Of a stretch of 64,000 bases of DNA, positions 1 through 8,184 are shown piece by piece. The position numbers were made by a program, and so were the translations under genes. The stretch's first letter is position 1; each line of letters begins with the position of its first letter. Location of the stretch: positions 62,001 through 126,000 of the forward strand of contig JAICSO010000014.1 in the NCBI GenBank assembly GCA_025936825.1, in the 5' to 3' direction. The notes under the pieces are model-generated. The model was not told where the DNA came from, ran no database searches, and worked only from the letters and a program-made list of their open reading frames with translations. The stretch comes from Terriglobales bacterium (GTDB lineage Bacteria > Acidobacteriota > Terriglobia > Terriglobales > Acidobacteriaceae).

Positions 1-396
1 CTGATTGTGCAATGGCGCGATGGAGGCTACGTCGGCGATGGCCTGGCGGACCTCGGTTGTTACCCGTGTAGGCTCGGTGAGTTTGGCACCGCCATGAACG
101 ATGCGATGGCCAATTGCGTTTACCTCGGTTGCAGTCTTGACGATGGCGGTTGGTCCGGTCCAGAGGTGTTGAAGTAGTTTTTCTACCGACCCAGTGCGAT
201 CGCCGGCGCCGAGTTCACCGTCAGTGCGAATCTTTTTTCCGGCGGAGTTCTTGACAACGAGGGTTTCTTTGTTGCCGTCCCATTCAAGCTTTCCTTCCCA
301 GAGCGGCGGGATGGGATCGGGCGAGAGTTGGGGGCCGAGTTCAAACAGCGCGGATTTTTGAGTGCTGGAGCCGGAGTTGAGGACGAGGATCTTCAT
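1..396 (-). CDS. ackA: Acetate kinase, N-terminal 132 codons (gene runs off the window)
   Basis: Makes acetate and ATP from acetyl phosphate in the cytoplasm. The visible part starts MKILVLNSGSS, the nucleotide-binding start of the ASKHA acetate kinases, and continues to the family motifs GHRIVHGG and APLHN near its cut end. The ATG is at 394-396; the reading frame is open to base 1. It lies downstream of the phosphoketolase gene on the same strand (243 bp gap), so acetyl phosphate made by the latter can be turned directly into ATP. The C-terminal two thirds are outside the window. Identification is very secure. Confidence 0.93.
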   Translation of the reverse strand, partial: MKILVLNSGSSTQKSALFELGPQLSPDPIPPLWEGKLEWDGNKETLVVKNSAGKKIRTDGELGAGDRTGSVEKLLQHLWTGPTAIVKTATEVNAIGHRIVHGGAKLTEPTRVTTEVRQAIADVASIAPLHNQ

Positions 397-447
397 TCGT
401 TAACGTCGGTCGTCGCTGCGGGACTTACTCATTCTTCTGCGATGCTA

Positions 448-492
448 CCCAGGACTGCCGTCCTGGGCTAAGCTGGGCCGTCCCTGTGGGAC
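448..492. repeat. REP-like pair of hairpins between phosphoketolase and acetate kinase
   Basis: Two adjacent perfect palindromes: CCCAGGAC/GTCCTGGG (448-455 with 460-467, 4-nt loop) and GTCCC/GGGAC (480-484 with 488-492). No T-run follows on either strand, so a simple terminator is unlikely. The double-hairpin layout is that of a dispersed intergenic palindrome. Confidence 0.6.
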
Positions 493-561
493 TACATCAT
501 TGCTGCGGGAGTTGAGCGCAATGCCAATCTGTCACAACAAACATTCTTTCAAGTTGCGGTT

Positions 562-623
562 CCTTTGTGCCCTTCGTGTCCTTGGTGGTTGATCACTGAA
601 GGTAACCACGAAGGGCACAAAGG
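562..623. repeat. Long inverted repeat downstream of phosphoketolase
   Basis: A perfect 17-bp stem (562-578 with 607-623) around a 28-nt loop, ending 16 nt before the phosphoketolase stop codon in the transcribed direction. Related purine-rich arms (…CAAAGG, …AGAGGACAC) occur in two other gaps of this window (about 7.9-8.1 kb and 20.6 kb). It may act as an mRNA 3' stabiliser or attenuator between the two genes; that is inference. Confidence 0.6.
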
Positions 624-638
624 CACACGAAGGAAGAA

Positions 639-3032
639 CTAGTACGGCCACTTCCAGTTCAGGATTTCCGGCATGTCGATGCCGTGCTCGTAAATGTACT
701 GCTTGTGCTCGACCAGTCGGTTCCGCAGGAACTGCTTGAAATGTCCGCCCACGTTCTTGAGTTTGGGCACTCGGTCAACGACATCGCCGGCAAGATGAAA
801 GCGGTCAAGATCGTTCATTACGGTCATGTCGAACGGCGTGGTTGTCGTGCCTTCTTCTTTATAGCCGCGGACGTGCAGGTTGTCGTGATTGTGACGCCGA
901 TACGTAAGCCGGTGAATCAGCCACGGATAGCCGTGGTAGGCGAAGATAGTCGGCTTGTTGATCGTGAACAGCGAATCGAAATCATTGTCCGACAACCCGT
1001 GCGGGTGCTCAGTTGAAGGCTGAATCGTCATGAGATCGACAATGTTGACGACGCGGATCTTCAGGTCGGGGAAGTGCTGGCGCAGAAGATCGACGGCTGC
1101 CAGCGTCTCCAGCGTTGGCACATCGCCGGCGCACGCCATCACGACATCAGGTTCCGAATTGTTATCGTTGCTGGCCCAGTCCCAGATGCCGATGCCGTTG
1201 GTGCAGTGTTCAATCGCGGACGGCATGTCGAGCCACTGCAGTTCGGGTTGCTTTCCCGCGACGATCACGTTCACGTAGTTGCGGCTGCGCAGGCAGTGAT
1301 CGGCGACGGACAGCAGGCAGTTCGCGTCGGGCGGCAAATAGACGCGCACCACGTCGGCTTTCTTGTTTACCACATGATCGATAAAACCGGGATCCTGGTG
1401 GGTGAATCCGTTGTGGTCCTGCCGCCAGACGTGGGACGTCAGTAGGTAGTTCAGCGATGCGATTGGCCGCCGCCACTCGATGTCGCGTGTGACCTTCAGC
1501 CATTTCGCATGCTGGTTGAACATCGAATCGATGATGTGGATGAACGCTTCATAGCACGAGAAGAAGCCATGACGTCCGGTGAGCAGGTAGCCCTCAAGCC
1601 ATCCCTGGCACATGTGCTCGCTCAGCATTTCGAGGACGCGGCCGTCGCGGGTGAGGAACTCATCGACCGGCAGAATCGGCTCGAGCCATTCTTTCCCGGT
1701 CGCGTGATAGATCGCCTCAAGGCGGTTTGACGCGGTTTCGTCGGGACCGAAGACGCGAAAATTCTTCGATTGGAGATTGAGCTTCATCACGTCGCTCAGA
1801 AAGACGCCGAGCACGCGTGTGGATTCGGCTTCGTTGTTGCCTGGCTTCTTGACTTCGACCGCGTACTTGCGGAAGTCGGGCATTACGAGATCACGCATCA
1901 GAACCCCGCCATTCGCATGCGGATTCGCACTCATGCGGCGATTGCCTTTTGGCGGAAGTTCGGCAAGATCAGCGACAAGTCGCCCGCTTTGGTCAAACAA
2001 CTCTTCTGGTTTGTAGCTGCGCATCCAATCTTCAAGGATCTTCAGGTGCTGAGGTTTCTTCTGCAGATCGGCAACCGGCACCTGGTGTGCGCGCCACGTG
2101 CCTTCCACTTGCTTACCATCCACTGTTTTCGGTCCCGTCCATCCCTTAGGCGAACGCAGCACGATCATCGGCCAGTCGGGTACGCCTTGCTGCTTGTCAT
2201 TATTGCGGGCATTCCACTGAATGGAGCGAATTTCCTCGACGATGTGGTCGAGTGTTGCCGCCATCAACTGATGCATCTGCTCTGGATCATCGCCTTCGAC
2301 GAAATAGGGTTTCCATCCGCATCCAGTGAAGAATCGCGTGAGTTCGTCGTCGCTCATGCGGCCCATGATCGTGGGATTAGCTATCTTGTAACCGTTCAGG
2401 TGGAGGATCGGCAGCACGGCGCCATCGTGCACAGGATTGAGGAATTTGTTAATGTGCCAACCGGTCGCGAGGGGACCAGTCTCCGCTTCGCCGTCGCCGA
2501 CTACGCACGCGACCAGCAGATCAGGGTTGTCGAATGCTGCGCCGCAAGCGTGGCTGAGCGAGTAGCCGAGTTCTCCACCTTCGTGAATGGATCCCGGTGT
2601 TTCCGGTGCGTCGTGGCTGGGAATGCCGCCCGGAAACGAGAACTGCTTGAACAGCCGTTGCATCCCTTCTTCACTCTGCTGAATATTGGGGTAGAGCTCT
2701 GTATACGTGCCTTCCAGATACGCGTTGGCGACCATGCCGGGGCCGCCGTGCCCTGGACCGCAGATATAAATCGCATTCAGGTCGTTGTGCTTGATGACGC
2801 GATTGAGATGGACATAAACGAAGTTCAGTCCGGGAGTAGTCCCGAAATGCCCAAGTAGCCGGGGCTTGATATGTTCCAGTTTCAGCGGTTCGCGGAGGAG
2901 GGGGTTTTTATATAAGTAGATTTGTCCAACGGAAAGATAGTTTGTTGCGCGCCAGTATGCGTTTATTTTTGCGAGTTCTTCGTGAGTGAGAGGAGCGTTG
3001 GCAATTCCGGGAAGGGAATTCAGAGTAGTCAT
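639..3032 (-). CDS. xfp: Phosphoketolase (xylulose-5-P/fructose-6-P)
   Basis: Thiamine-diphosphate enzyme that splits xylulose 5-phosphate (and usually fructose 6-phosphate) with phosphate to acetyl phosphate plus a triose or tetrose phosphate. At 797 aa it has the normal length for the family. Visible landmarks are [11 protein letters not shown] (61-71), GPGHGGP (92-98) and the ThDP-binding GDGEAETGP (179-187), all typical of phosphoketolases. It is followed on the same strand by acetate kinase, completing a phosphoketolase/acetate-kinase shunt. In aerobes this pair is often induced under low oxygen or stress; nothing in the local sequence proves that here. Start ATG at 3032. Confidence 0.96.
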   Translation of the reverse strand: MTTLNSLPGIANAPLTHEELAKINAYWRATNYLSVGQIYLYKNPLLREPLKLEHIKPRLLGHFGTTPGLNFVYVHLNRVIKHNDLNAIYICGPGHGGPGMVANAYLEGTYTELYPNIQQSEEGMQRLFKQFSFPGGIPSHDAPETPGSIHEGGELGYSLSHACGAAFDNPDLLVACVVGDGEAETGPLATGWHINKFLNPVHDGAVLPILHLNGYKIANPTIMGRMSDDELTRFFTGCGWKPYFVEGDDPEQMHQLMAATLDHIVEEIRSIQWNARNNDKQQGVPDWPMIVLRSPKGWTGPKTVDGKQVEGTWRAHQVPVADLQKKPQHLKILEDWMRSYKPEELFDQSGRLVADLAELPPKGNRRMSANPHANGGVLMRDLVMPDFRKYAVEVKKPGNNEAESTRVLGVFLSDVMKLNLQSKNFRVFGPDETASNRLEAIYHATGKEWLEPILPVDEFLTRDGRVLEMLSEHMCQGWLEGYLLTGRHGFFSCYEAFIHIIDSMFNQHAKWLKVTRDIEWRRPIASLNYLLTSHVWRQDHNGFTHQDPGFIDHVVNKKADVVRVYLPPDANCLLSVADHCLRSRNYVNVIVAGKQPELQWLDMPSAIEHCTNGIGIWDWASNDNNSEPDVVMACAGDVPTLETLAAVDLLRQHFPDLKIRVVNIVDLMTIQPSTEHPHGLSDNDFDSLFTINKPTIFAYHGYPWLIHRLTYRRHNHDNLHVRGYKEEGTTTTPFDMTVMNDLDRFHLAGDVVDRVPKLKNVGGHFKQFLRNRLVEHKQYIYEHGIDMPEILNWKWPY

Positions 3033-3174
3033 GCAGGCACCTCATATCAATCATCACTCACCAAGGGGTGCCGTGCGAAAAATATTGTGTGAAGAACACG
3101 AATCGACCAAAGCAGAGTGGCTGAATATCGGGCCCCGCGCAGCTTCTCGGAGCGCTTATGCGTGCCCGATGTAA

Positions 3175-3738
3175 CTACCTTTTTGGCTCCAGCCCGCACG
3201 CGTCGTGAACTAACTTGAGGTCCAGCCCTGCAGGCGAGAATTCCGCAATTCGGGGGCCATCGGGTGTTCTGAACTCGATGCGGAAGAGGTGGGCACCGAT
3301 CAGTCTTCGCGCGGTGGTTTTGTCCATGGCGAGGAAGTGCCCGTTGACCCAGTTCCAAGTGCGGTCATCGTGTGCATTGTCGGCCCGAACGCGAACACGC
3401 ATTTGCGGCTGTCCCCAGAAACCGGCCCAGTTGGGACGAGAAAGCCTTAGATTCGGCCGGAAGTCAGCGAGTTTGAGCTTTCCATCAGTGCAGTACAGGA
3501 CGACCTGTGCGCGGTCGGCGCCGTCACGCGTGTCGTTGGCCCGGAGTTGGAAACGGGTCCGCTTTTCGGCGGTCATGCGATCTTCGGAGCGGTCAACAGT
3601 CCAATTACCGCCGGCGCTGACGCCGGCGTTCGAACGGTCATCGTAATCGCGGTCGTCTGGCCGGTTTTGCGCCAAGGCCTTGATGGAGAGGGCCACACAA
3701 AGAGCGAGAATCAGAATATTGAAGATATTGCGAATCAC
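3175..3738 (-). CDS. Secreted protein of unknown function
   Basis: About 187 aa. I place the start at a GTG (3736-3738) because a GGGAG Shine-Dalgarno lies 9-10 nt upstream and the product then begins directly with a signal peptide (hydrophobic IFNILILALCVALSIKALAQ followed by a likely cleavage after ALAQ). The frame is open further to an ATG at 3813, which would add an uncharged-poor leader before the signal. The mature part is rich in Arg and Asp; no family recognised. Probably periplasmic or extracellular. Confidence 0.6.
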   Translation of the reverse strand: MIRNIFNILILALCVALSIKALAQNRPDDRDYDDRSNAGVSAGGNWTVDRSEDRMTAEKRTRFQLRANDTRDGADRAQVVLYCTDGKLKLADFRPNLRLSRPNWAGFWGQPQMRVRVRADNAHDDRTWNWVNGHFLAMDKTTARRLIGAHLFRIEFRTPDGPRIAEFSPAGLDLKLVHDACGLEPKR

Positions 3739-3851
3739 GGGTTTCTTCTCCCTTTTGATACTTCGCCAATTGTACGAACCCGAACAGATCACGGAAGTTG
3801 CGGCGGTTACCACACACCCGCGAGGACGGGCAATCTCCTTAAGATCGGCTG

Positions 3852-3870
3852 CCTGAGCGGCTAAAGCCGG
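3852..3870. repeat. Single intergenic copy of the CGGCTAAAGCCG palindrome
   Basis: Bases 3852-3870 match 18 of 19 bases of the start of each repeat unit found inside the CHAT gene (19325 onward). The core CGGCT-AA-AGCCG is self-complementary. It lies in the gap between the secreted protein gene and the hemerythrin gene and is evidence that the unit is a dispersed genomic element. Confidence 0.65.
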
Positions 3871-4031
3871 TCATTTTTTGTTCGCCGCAGAATGGCAGCG
3901 GTGAAGCGCTGCACCACCCAAAAACACTCGCCCGGCGGATTGCCTCGGAGATTGTTGGGCGATCTCGAAACCTGCTGCGGGCATATCTGGCGATTCTATC
4001 GTGCCACCCTGGAACCCGGTAAACTTGGAGT

Positions 4032-4598
4032 ATGCCGGTTCAAATTGGAGCCAAAGCACACAATTTCAACGAACCCACGGGGCTGTTATCCGACTGCCAT
4101 CGGCGGATCGAGATGTTTATGCGCTCGCTTGAGGGTGTTGCAAAGCTGATGGATTTCCCGCCCGACGAGCAGACGAAAACGGCGCTGGAGACTGCCTTGC
4201 GGTACTTTCACGAAGCCGCACCAAAGCACACTGCCGATGAAGAGGAGTCGCTGTTTCCGCGCCTGCGGGAATTGCAATCGCCAGAAGTCGAGAGCGCGTT
4301 TTCCCGCCTCGAGGAATTGGAGGGAGAGCATCGCTGGGCCGAGCCCCTGCATGCACAGGTAGAGAGTCTTGGAATGGAGTACCTAACAAGAGGGCAGCTG
4401 TCTCGGGCTCAGGTTGAGGCATTCCGGAGTGCGGTGACTGAGCTTGCCGCCATGTATCAGCGACACATTGCCGTGGAGGACGGAACATTGTTCCCGGTCG
4501 CGGCGAGGGTGCTGTCTGATTCGGATAAACAGGCTATTGCCGCCGAGATGGCAAAACGCAGGGCTGTGCCGCTGGTGCCGCTGAGAGGCCTTCGGTAA
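4032..4598 (+). CDS. Hemerythrin HHE-domain protein
   Basis: 188-aa four-helix-bundle protein expected to bind a di-iron or other metal centre. The ligand pattern is visible: a His in helix 1 (H23, DCHRRIEMF), HTADEEESLFP in helix 2, GEHRWAEPLH in helix 3 and QRHIAVEDGTLFP in helix 4, i.e. H…HxxxE…H…HxxxE. The cytoplasmic role in bacteria ranges from O2/NO binding to redox sensing; the precise function cannot be read here. Monocistronic, followed by a GC-rich hairpin. Start ATG at 4032; no strong Shine-Dalgarno. Confidence 0.85.
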   Translation: MPVQIGAKAHNFNEPTGLLSDCHRRIEMFMRSLEGVAKLMDFPPDEQTKTALETALRYFHEAAPKHTADEEESLFPRLRELQSPEVESAFSRLEELEGEHRWAEPLHAQVESLGMEYLTRGQLSRAQVEAFRSAVTELAAMYQRHIAVEDGTLFPVAARVLSDSDKQAIAAEMAKRRAVPLVPLRGLR

Positions 4599-4617
4599 GC
4601 TCCTCGCGAGATGCCTC

Positions 4618-4641
4618 GTCCCGCTGCTGAACGCGCGGGAC
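4618..4641. repeat. GC hairpin after the hemerythrin gene
   Basis: GTCCCGC (4618-4624) pairs perfectly with GCGGGAC (4635-4641) across a 10-nt loop. There is no U-tract, so it is either a REP-like unit or a weak transcript end. Confidence 0.4.
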
Positions 4642-4773
4642 TTAGGGGATGACGCAATACCTTGGAAATTTCACAGTCAATAAAAGTCACGCCCGGCCAG
4701 AGTTTCTAACGAGGCGCGGCTTAGGGTAAACTGAGACTACCTCTTTTGGCCGCAAATCCGGCCTGGTAACTCC

Positions 4774-4858
4774 GCGGAAGTGGTGGAATTGGCAGACACA
4801 CCATCTTGAGGGGGTGGCGCCGAAAGGCATGCGGGTTCAAGTCCCGCCTTCCGCACCA
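4774..4858 (+). tRNA. tRNA-Leu (anticodon GAG)
   Basis: Acceptor GCGGAAG (4774-4780) pairs with CTTCCGC (4848-4854), followed by an encoded ACCA. The anticodon arm CCATC/GGTGG carries the loop TTGAGGG with anticodon GAG; the long variable arm expected of class II tRNA-Leu is present, and the T arm has GGTTCAA. It lies 44 bp before secG, a frequent arrangement in bacteria. Confidence 0.96.
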
Positions 4859-4902
4859 TTGCGCCACGTTGCCGGATCAAAGAAAGGTTTTCAGAAGCGA
4901 GT

Positions 4903-5202
4903 ATGGTGATTCTTCTCACGATTATTCACGTCTTTGTTTGCGTTTTCCTGGTTGTCGTGGTGCTGCTGCAGAGCGGCCAGAGCGGCGACATCGCCGCAGC
5001 GTTCGGCGGCATGGGTAGCCAGACCGCATTCGGCCCGCGCGGCGCGGCAACCGTCCTGACCAAGGCTACAACCTGGTGCGCTGTGATCTTCATGATCACG
5101 TCGATTGCGCTTTCGGTGCTGGCCTCCCGGAAGACTGGCAACGGCTCCGTGCTGCAAAACTACAAGGCCCCGGCCTCGAATAGCCAACCGGCGAAAAAGT
5201 AG
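4903..5202 (+). CDS. secG: Preprotein translocase subunit SecG
   Basis: Small inner-membrane subunit of the SecYEG channel. The 99-aa product has two transmembrane helices (about residues 2-22 and 50-70), separated by the conserved QSGxxGD…AFGGMGSQTAFGPRGAATVLTKAT loop, which is diagnostic of SecG; the tail is short and polar. Start ATG at 4903. Probably shares a transcript with the upstream tRNA-Leu or is driven from the short gap between them. Confidence 0.95.
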   Translation: MVILLTIIHVFVCVFLVVVVLLQSGQSGDIAAAFGGMGSQTAFGPRGAATVLTKATTWCAVIFMITSIALSVLASRKTGNGSVLQNYKAPASNSQPAKK

Positions 5203-5310
5203 GAAAGTCGTCCGTCGTCCATCGTCCATCGTAGGTCGTTCGCCAAAGGGCCTGATTCACAAACTTCTCTCTGGCATTCCGATTTGACGGCTGGTAGCTG
5301 ACGGCTGCTT

Positions 5311-5937
5311 ATGATCCACGAAATCCTTCCTGTCGGGCCACTCCAGTGCAATTGCTCGATCATTGGGGACGAAACCATGCGCGACGCGATGGTCATCGAT
5401 CCCGGTGATGACATCGCCGACGTTCTGGCCATCATTCAGAAGCACAAACTCCAGGTCAGACAAATCGTCATCACGCACGCGCACATCGACCATGTCGGCG
5501 GTGCTATGAAGTTGCGTCAGGCCACCGGCGCACCCATTCTGATGAACCAGAACGACTATGCACTGGTGAAGATGCTGGATGTACAAGCGGCGTGGCTGGG
5601 AATGAAATCTCCCGGGCAAGTGGAAATTGATCGCAGTGTTGGCGACGCTGACAAAGTTGAAGCGGGGCCGCTAATCGCAAACGTGATTCACACGCCGGGG
5701 CACACGGAGGGGAGCGTCTGCCTCTACTTTGCACCGCAGAAGAAGCTGATTGCAGGGGATACCCTCTTTGCAGGAAGCATTGGCCGCACCGACCTCCCTG
5801 GCGGCTCGTACGACAAGATCATTCGCTCCCTGCACGAGAAGGTTCTGGCGCTGCCGGACGAAACTCTTGTGGTTCCTGGCCATGGCCCGCTCACCACAAT
5901 TGGAGATGAGCGGCAAAGCAATCCATTCCTGAAGTAG
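5311..5937 (+). CDS. Metallo-beta-lactamase-fold hydrolase (glyoxalase II-like)
   Basis: 208-aa zinc hydrolase of the GloB/YcbL branch. The metal-binding motif HAHIDH is at residues 56-61, followed by HTPGHTEGS, GDTLFAGSIGRTD and a final VVPGHGP, i.e. all ligands are in place. These enzymes hydrolyse thioesters such as S-lactoylglutathione or related metabolites; substrate here is unknown. It follows secG by 108 bp on the same strand and ends 4 bp before the convergent aminotransferase. Confidence 0.88.
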   Translation: MIHEILPVGPLQCNCSIIGDETMRDAMVIDPGDDIADVLAIIQKHKLQVRQIVITHAHIDHVGGAMKLRQATGAPILMNQNDYALVKMLDVQAAWLGMKSPGQVEIDRSVGDADKVEAGPLIANVIHTPGHTEGSVCLYFAPQKKLIAGDTLFAGSIGRTDLPGGSYDKIIRSLHEKVLALPDETLVVPGHGPLTTIGDERQSNPFLK

Positions 5938-5941
5938 TGAG

Positions 5942-7117
5942 TTAGGTGCCTAAGAAATTCAGCACCTTTTCTATGCCGCTGCAGAATTCCGCCGGCCTCC
6001 CGATCAGACTGAGCACCAGGAAGCCGTCCTGCGGAAAGTCATAGAAATGCCCAGGATGCACCAGCACACCTTTCTCCCGCAAAAGCGCGATCGCTAGATC
6101 TTCATCCGGTTGGGTGATGGGCACGCGCAGAATCGCGTACCAGCCACCTGCAGCCGCCAAGCGGGAACAAGTCTTGTGTAACGCAAGCTGGCGATCCAGT
6201 TCGGCAAGGTTTTGTTGAACACGAGTGAGAATTTGTGACTGAACTGTGCGTCTCTGTTCGAGCAGCGTGCACGCCGCGAGTTGGACGGGTGCGCTCACCG
6301 AGAGATAAGTGTCGGCGATAACCTCCAAACGTTGCCTGGCTTCTTGCGCGAGATTCGCTGGACCGCTCACGGCGATCCACGCCAGTTTCATTTGCGGCAA
6401 AGCGGAGATCTTGGAGAGACCGCTCAGTGCGAAGGTCAGCGCCCCGTCATTGGTTGCGAAGCTGGGGTGAGGCACATCACCGAGCGAGTAGTCCAAAAAA
6501 ACTTCATCTACGATTAACGCGAGGCCGCGCTGGCGACAGATGTCGTTCAGTTGCTCGCGTTCGGCATCGCTCACGTAAGAACCAGTCGGATTATTCGGAT
6601 TCACCAGCACAATGCCGCGGGTGGCCGGCCCAATCGCTCTCTCCAGGGAATGAAAATCAATCTGCCAGCCGTGATCATAGAGCAACGGATACGGAATGAG
6701 TTTCACGTCCTGTAACTCGGCGAGGAAATCAAAAAGTGGATAGCTCGGCTTCGGAACCAGAATTTCCTCGCCTGGGTTCGCGAGCAGTCGGAAGACGTAG
6801 GAGTAACCCTCGCTGGTGCCGCTTGTCAGGACCAGCGATTCGGGGTCGATTCTTTCCTTACGCGCGCGGTAGTAGTCCGCCACAGCCTCGCGCGCGGCCA
6901 GCAGTCCCTTGGGTTGCGGATCGTAGTCGAGCGAGGCGTCATGTCGCAGTGAATCCAGAATGGATGTTCCGTCATAGGTGATTCCGGCGCGGGTCGGATT
7001 GGAAATGGTGAGATCGATAAACGGTTGGCCCACCGCGCGCGCTTCCTCGATCGCCCCGGTAAGGCGATTCGGAGCAAGCTGCCAATCCGTGCGGTGGGAA
7101 AACATACGCTCAATCAT
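5942..7117 (-). CDS. PLP-dependent aminotransferase, class I/II
   Basis: 391-aa fold-type I aminotransferase. Key features are NPNNPTGSYVS (the substrate/cofactor loop), DEVFLDY (PLP ring Asp) and LSGLSK with the Schiff-base lysine, then a C-terminal arginine region (SLIGRP). The sequence resembles the alanine/aspartate aminotransferase group. Substrate cannot be assigned. Convergent with the hydrolase gene (4-bp gap). Confidence 0.87.
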   Translation of the reverse strand: MIERMFSHRTDWQLAPNRLTGAIEEARAVGQPFIDLTISNPTRAGITYDGTSILDSLRHDASLDYDPQPKGLLAAREAVADYYRARKERIDPESLVLTSGTSEGYSYVFRLLANPGEEILVPKPSYPLFDFLAELQDVKLIPYPLLYDHGWQIDFHSLERAIGPATRGIVLVNPNNPTGSYVSDAEREQLNDICRQRGLALIVDEVFLDYSLGDVPHPSFATNDGALTFALSGLSKISALPQMKLAWIAVSGPANLAQEARQRLEVIADTYLSVSAPVQLAACTLLEQRRTVQSQILTRVQQNLAELDRQLALHKTCSRLAAAGGWYAILRVPITQPDEDLAIALLREKGVLVHPGHFYDFPQDGFLVLSLIGRPAEFCSGIEKVLNFLGT

Positions 7118-7163
7118 ACCGTGGTGTTTTGACCCTTTGTTTTCAGCGGAGTCCGGCGTCGGT

Positions 7164-7191
7164 TGACGATTACCCGAAGATTACTAAAGTG
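7164..7191 (+). promoter_or_regulatory. Putative sigma-70 promoter for the small ORF at 7230
   Basis: TTGACG (7164-7169), 16-bp spacer, TAAAGT (7186-7191). The transcript would start near 7198, about 30 nt before the GTG of the small membrane ORF. Prediction from motif only. Confidence 0.35.
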
Positions 7192-7229
7192 GGATTGTGA
7201 GTACCTGGACTAACACGTAAGGTGTAGAT

Positions 7230-7388
7230 GTGAGCGCAAAACTTGATCCGCTATTCGCCGGTTCCCAGTTTGATCGAGGCACCGTGAAACAGGAATCCAT
7301 TTGGAAGAAGCGATTCATTGATGGGGCGCTCTTATCGGTCGCGGTGATTTCGCTAGCCGCCCTGGCCCTGCGGTTATTCGGCCGGTAG
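7230..7388 (+). CDS. Small membrane protein (52 aa), unknown
   Basis: GTG start preceded by TAAGGTG at a good spacing, open for 52 codons to TAG at 7386. The N-terminal half is polar and charged (KLDPLFAGSQFDRGT), then IWKKRF leads into a single hydrophobic helix (about residues 33-50) ending in Arg-Leu-Phe-Gly-Arg. The layout is that of a tail-anchored small protein. It converges with the P-loop kinase gene (6-bp gap). No family recognised; support is a promoter, a Shine-Dalgarno and a membrane helix. Confidence 0.5.
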   Translation: MSAKLDPLFAGSQFDRGTVKQESIWKKRFIDGALLSVAVISLAALALRLFGR

Positions 7389-7394
7389 TCTGCC

Positions 7395-7901
7395 CTATCT
7401 TCCCAAGGCTCGTTTCGCCTGCTGCAAACAGACTTCGAGCGGCTGGTCGGTGTCGATCACGGTTTTCGGAAGCGAGATCTCTTCGAACCGCGCTCTTACT
7501 TCGAGATACAGTGCAAAGTCGCGATTTGTGGCCGGATGCGAATCGAGCTCAAGTCGAGTGCGCGCGGTCCCCTCGCCGCAGATGCACTCCAGAATGCGCC
7601 AGGGTTGGCCGAGTGCGTTGGCGTAGCCTGTCGCACGAACCAGTTGATAGCTGCGCGAAAACGTGCGACCGTCCAGAAAAACCTTCCGCTCGGGATCTTT
7701 CCTGAATAGATAGCCTGCAACTTTCAACATCACGCGCATGCAGAATTCATCCTGCTCGGTGGAGTACTCGATGTCGGGCGGATCGAAGAGAGCGGAGCGC
7801 ACGCGGTCCTTATCGATGACGGTGCCACCGAGCTCAGCGGCCAGCGCTCGGCTGAGCGTGCTCTTGCCTGTACCGGGCAGGCCAGCCATGAGGATCAGCA
7901 T
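7395..7901 (-). CDS. P-loop kinase/ATPase (AAA_33 type)
   Basis: 168-aa single-domain NTPase with Walker A GLPGTGKST (residues 8-16), a DKDRVR switch after strand 2 and an FLDGRTFSR Walker-B-like strand. The size and spacing match the zeta-toxin/gluconate-kinase-like small-molecule kinases annotated as AAA family ATPase. The phosphorylated substrate is unknown. Start ATG at 7901; no operon partner on this strand. Confidence 0.8.
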   Translation of the reverse strand: MLILMAGLPGTGKSTLSRALAAELGGTVIDKDRVRSALFDPPDIEYSTEQDEFCMRVMLKVAGYLFRKDPERKVFLDGRTFSRSYQLVRATGYANALGQPWRILECICGEGTARTRLELDSHPATNRDFALYLEVRARFEEISLPKTVIDTDQPLEVCLQQAKRALGR

Positions 7902-7928
7902 GCTTCGAAGGATACGCGAAAACCTTTA

Positions 7929-8081
7929 CCACAGAGGACACGGAGTCCCACAGAGCCACGCCACAGAGGCAACTAACAAATAGCGTTATGGGTGTTGACG
8001 CGAGGAATTGGGGAGCAGAGTTAATGATCCGCTAAAAGACTCCTCTGTGTCTTCCTCCGTGAAACTCTGTGTCCTCTGTGG
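7929..8081. repeat. Intergenic inverted repeat with ACAGAGGACAC arms
   Basis: CCACAGAGGACAC (7929-7941) is repeated in perfect inverse as GTGTCCTCTGTGG (8069-8081); further partial copies (CCACAGAGG, CTCTGTGTC, CTCCGTG) lie between. The style matches the inverted repeats at 562-623 and 20587-20652. It fills most of the 284-bp gap between the kinase and the permease genes. Confidence 0.6.
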
Positions 8082-8184
8082 TGAAGGTTTTGTTCTTTCT
8101 GAAATTCTTCTTGCATCGGCCGAGATTTTTCGTACATTAAACGCTGCACTCGAATACGAGAGGTTGAGGAGGAAGCCATAGGAA

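Noticed and set aside
1770-2858. 362-codon plus-strand frame
   Set aside because: Lies antisense within the phosphoketolase gene; no motif, no ribosome site. It is a shadow of the GC-rich coding strand.
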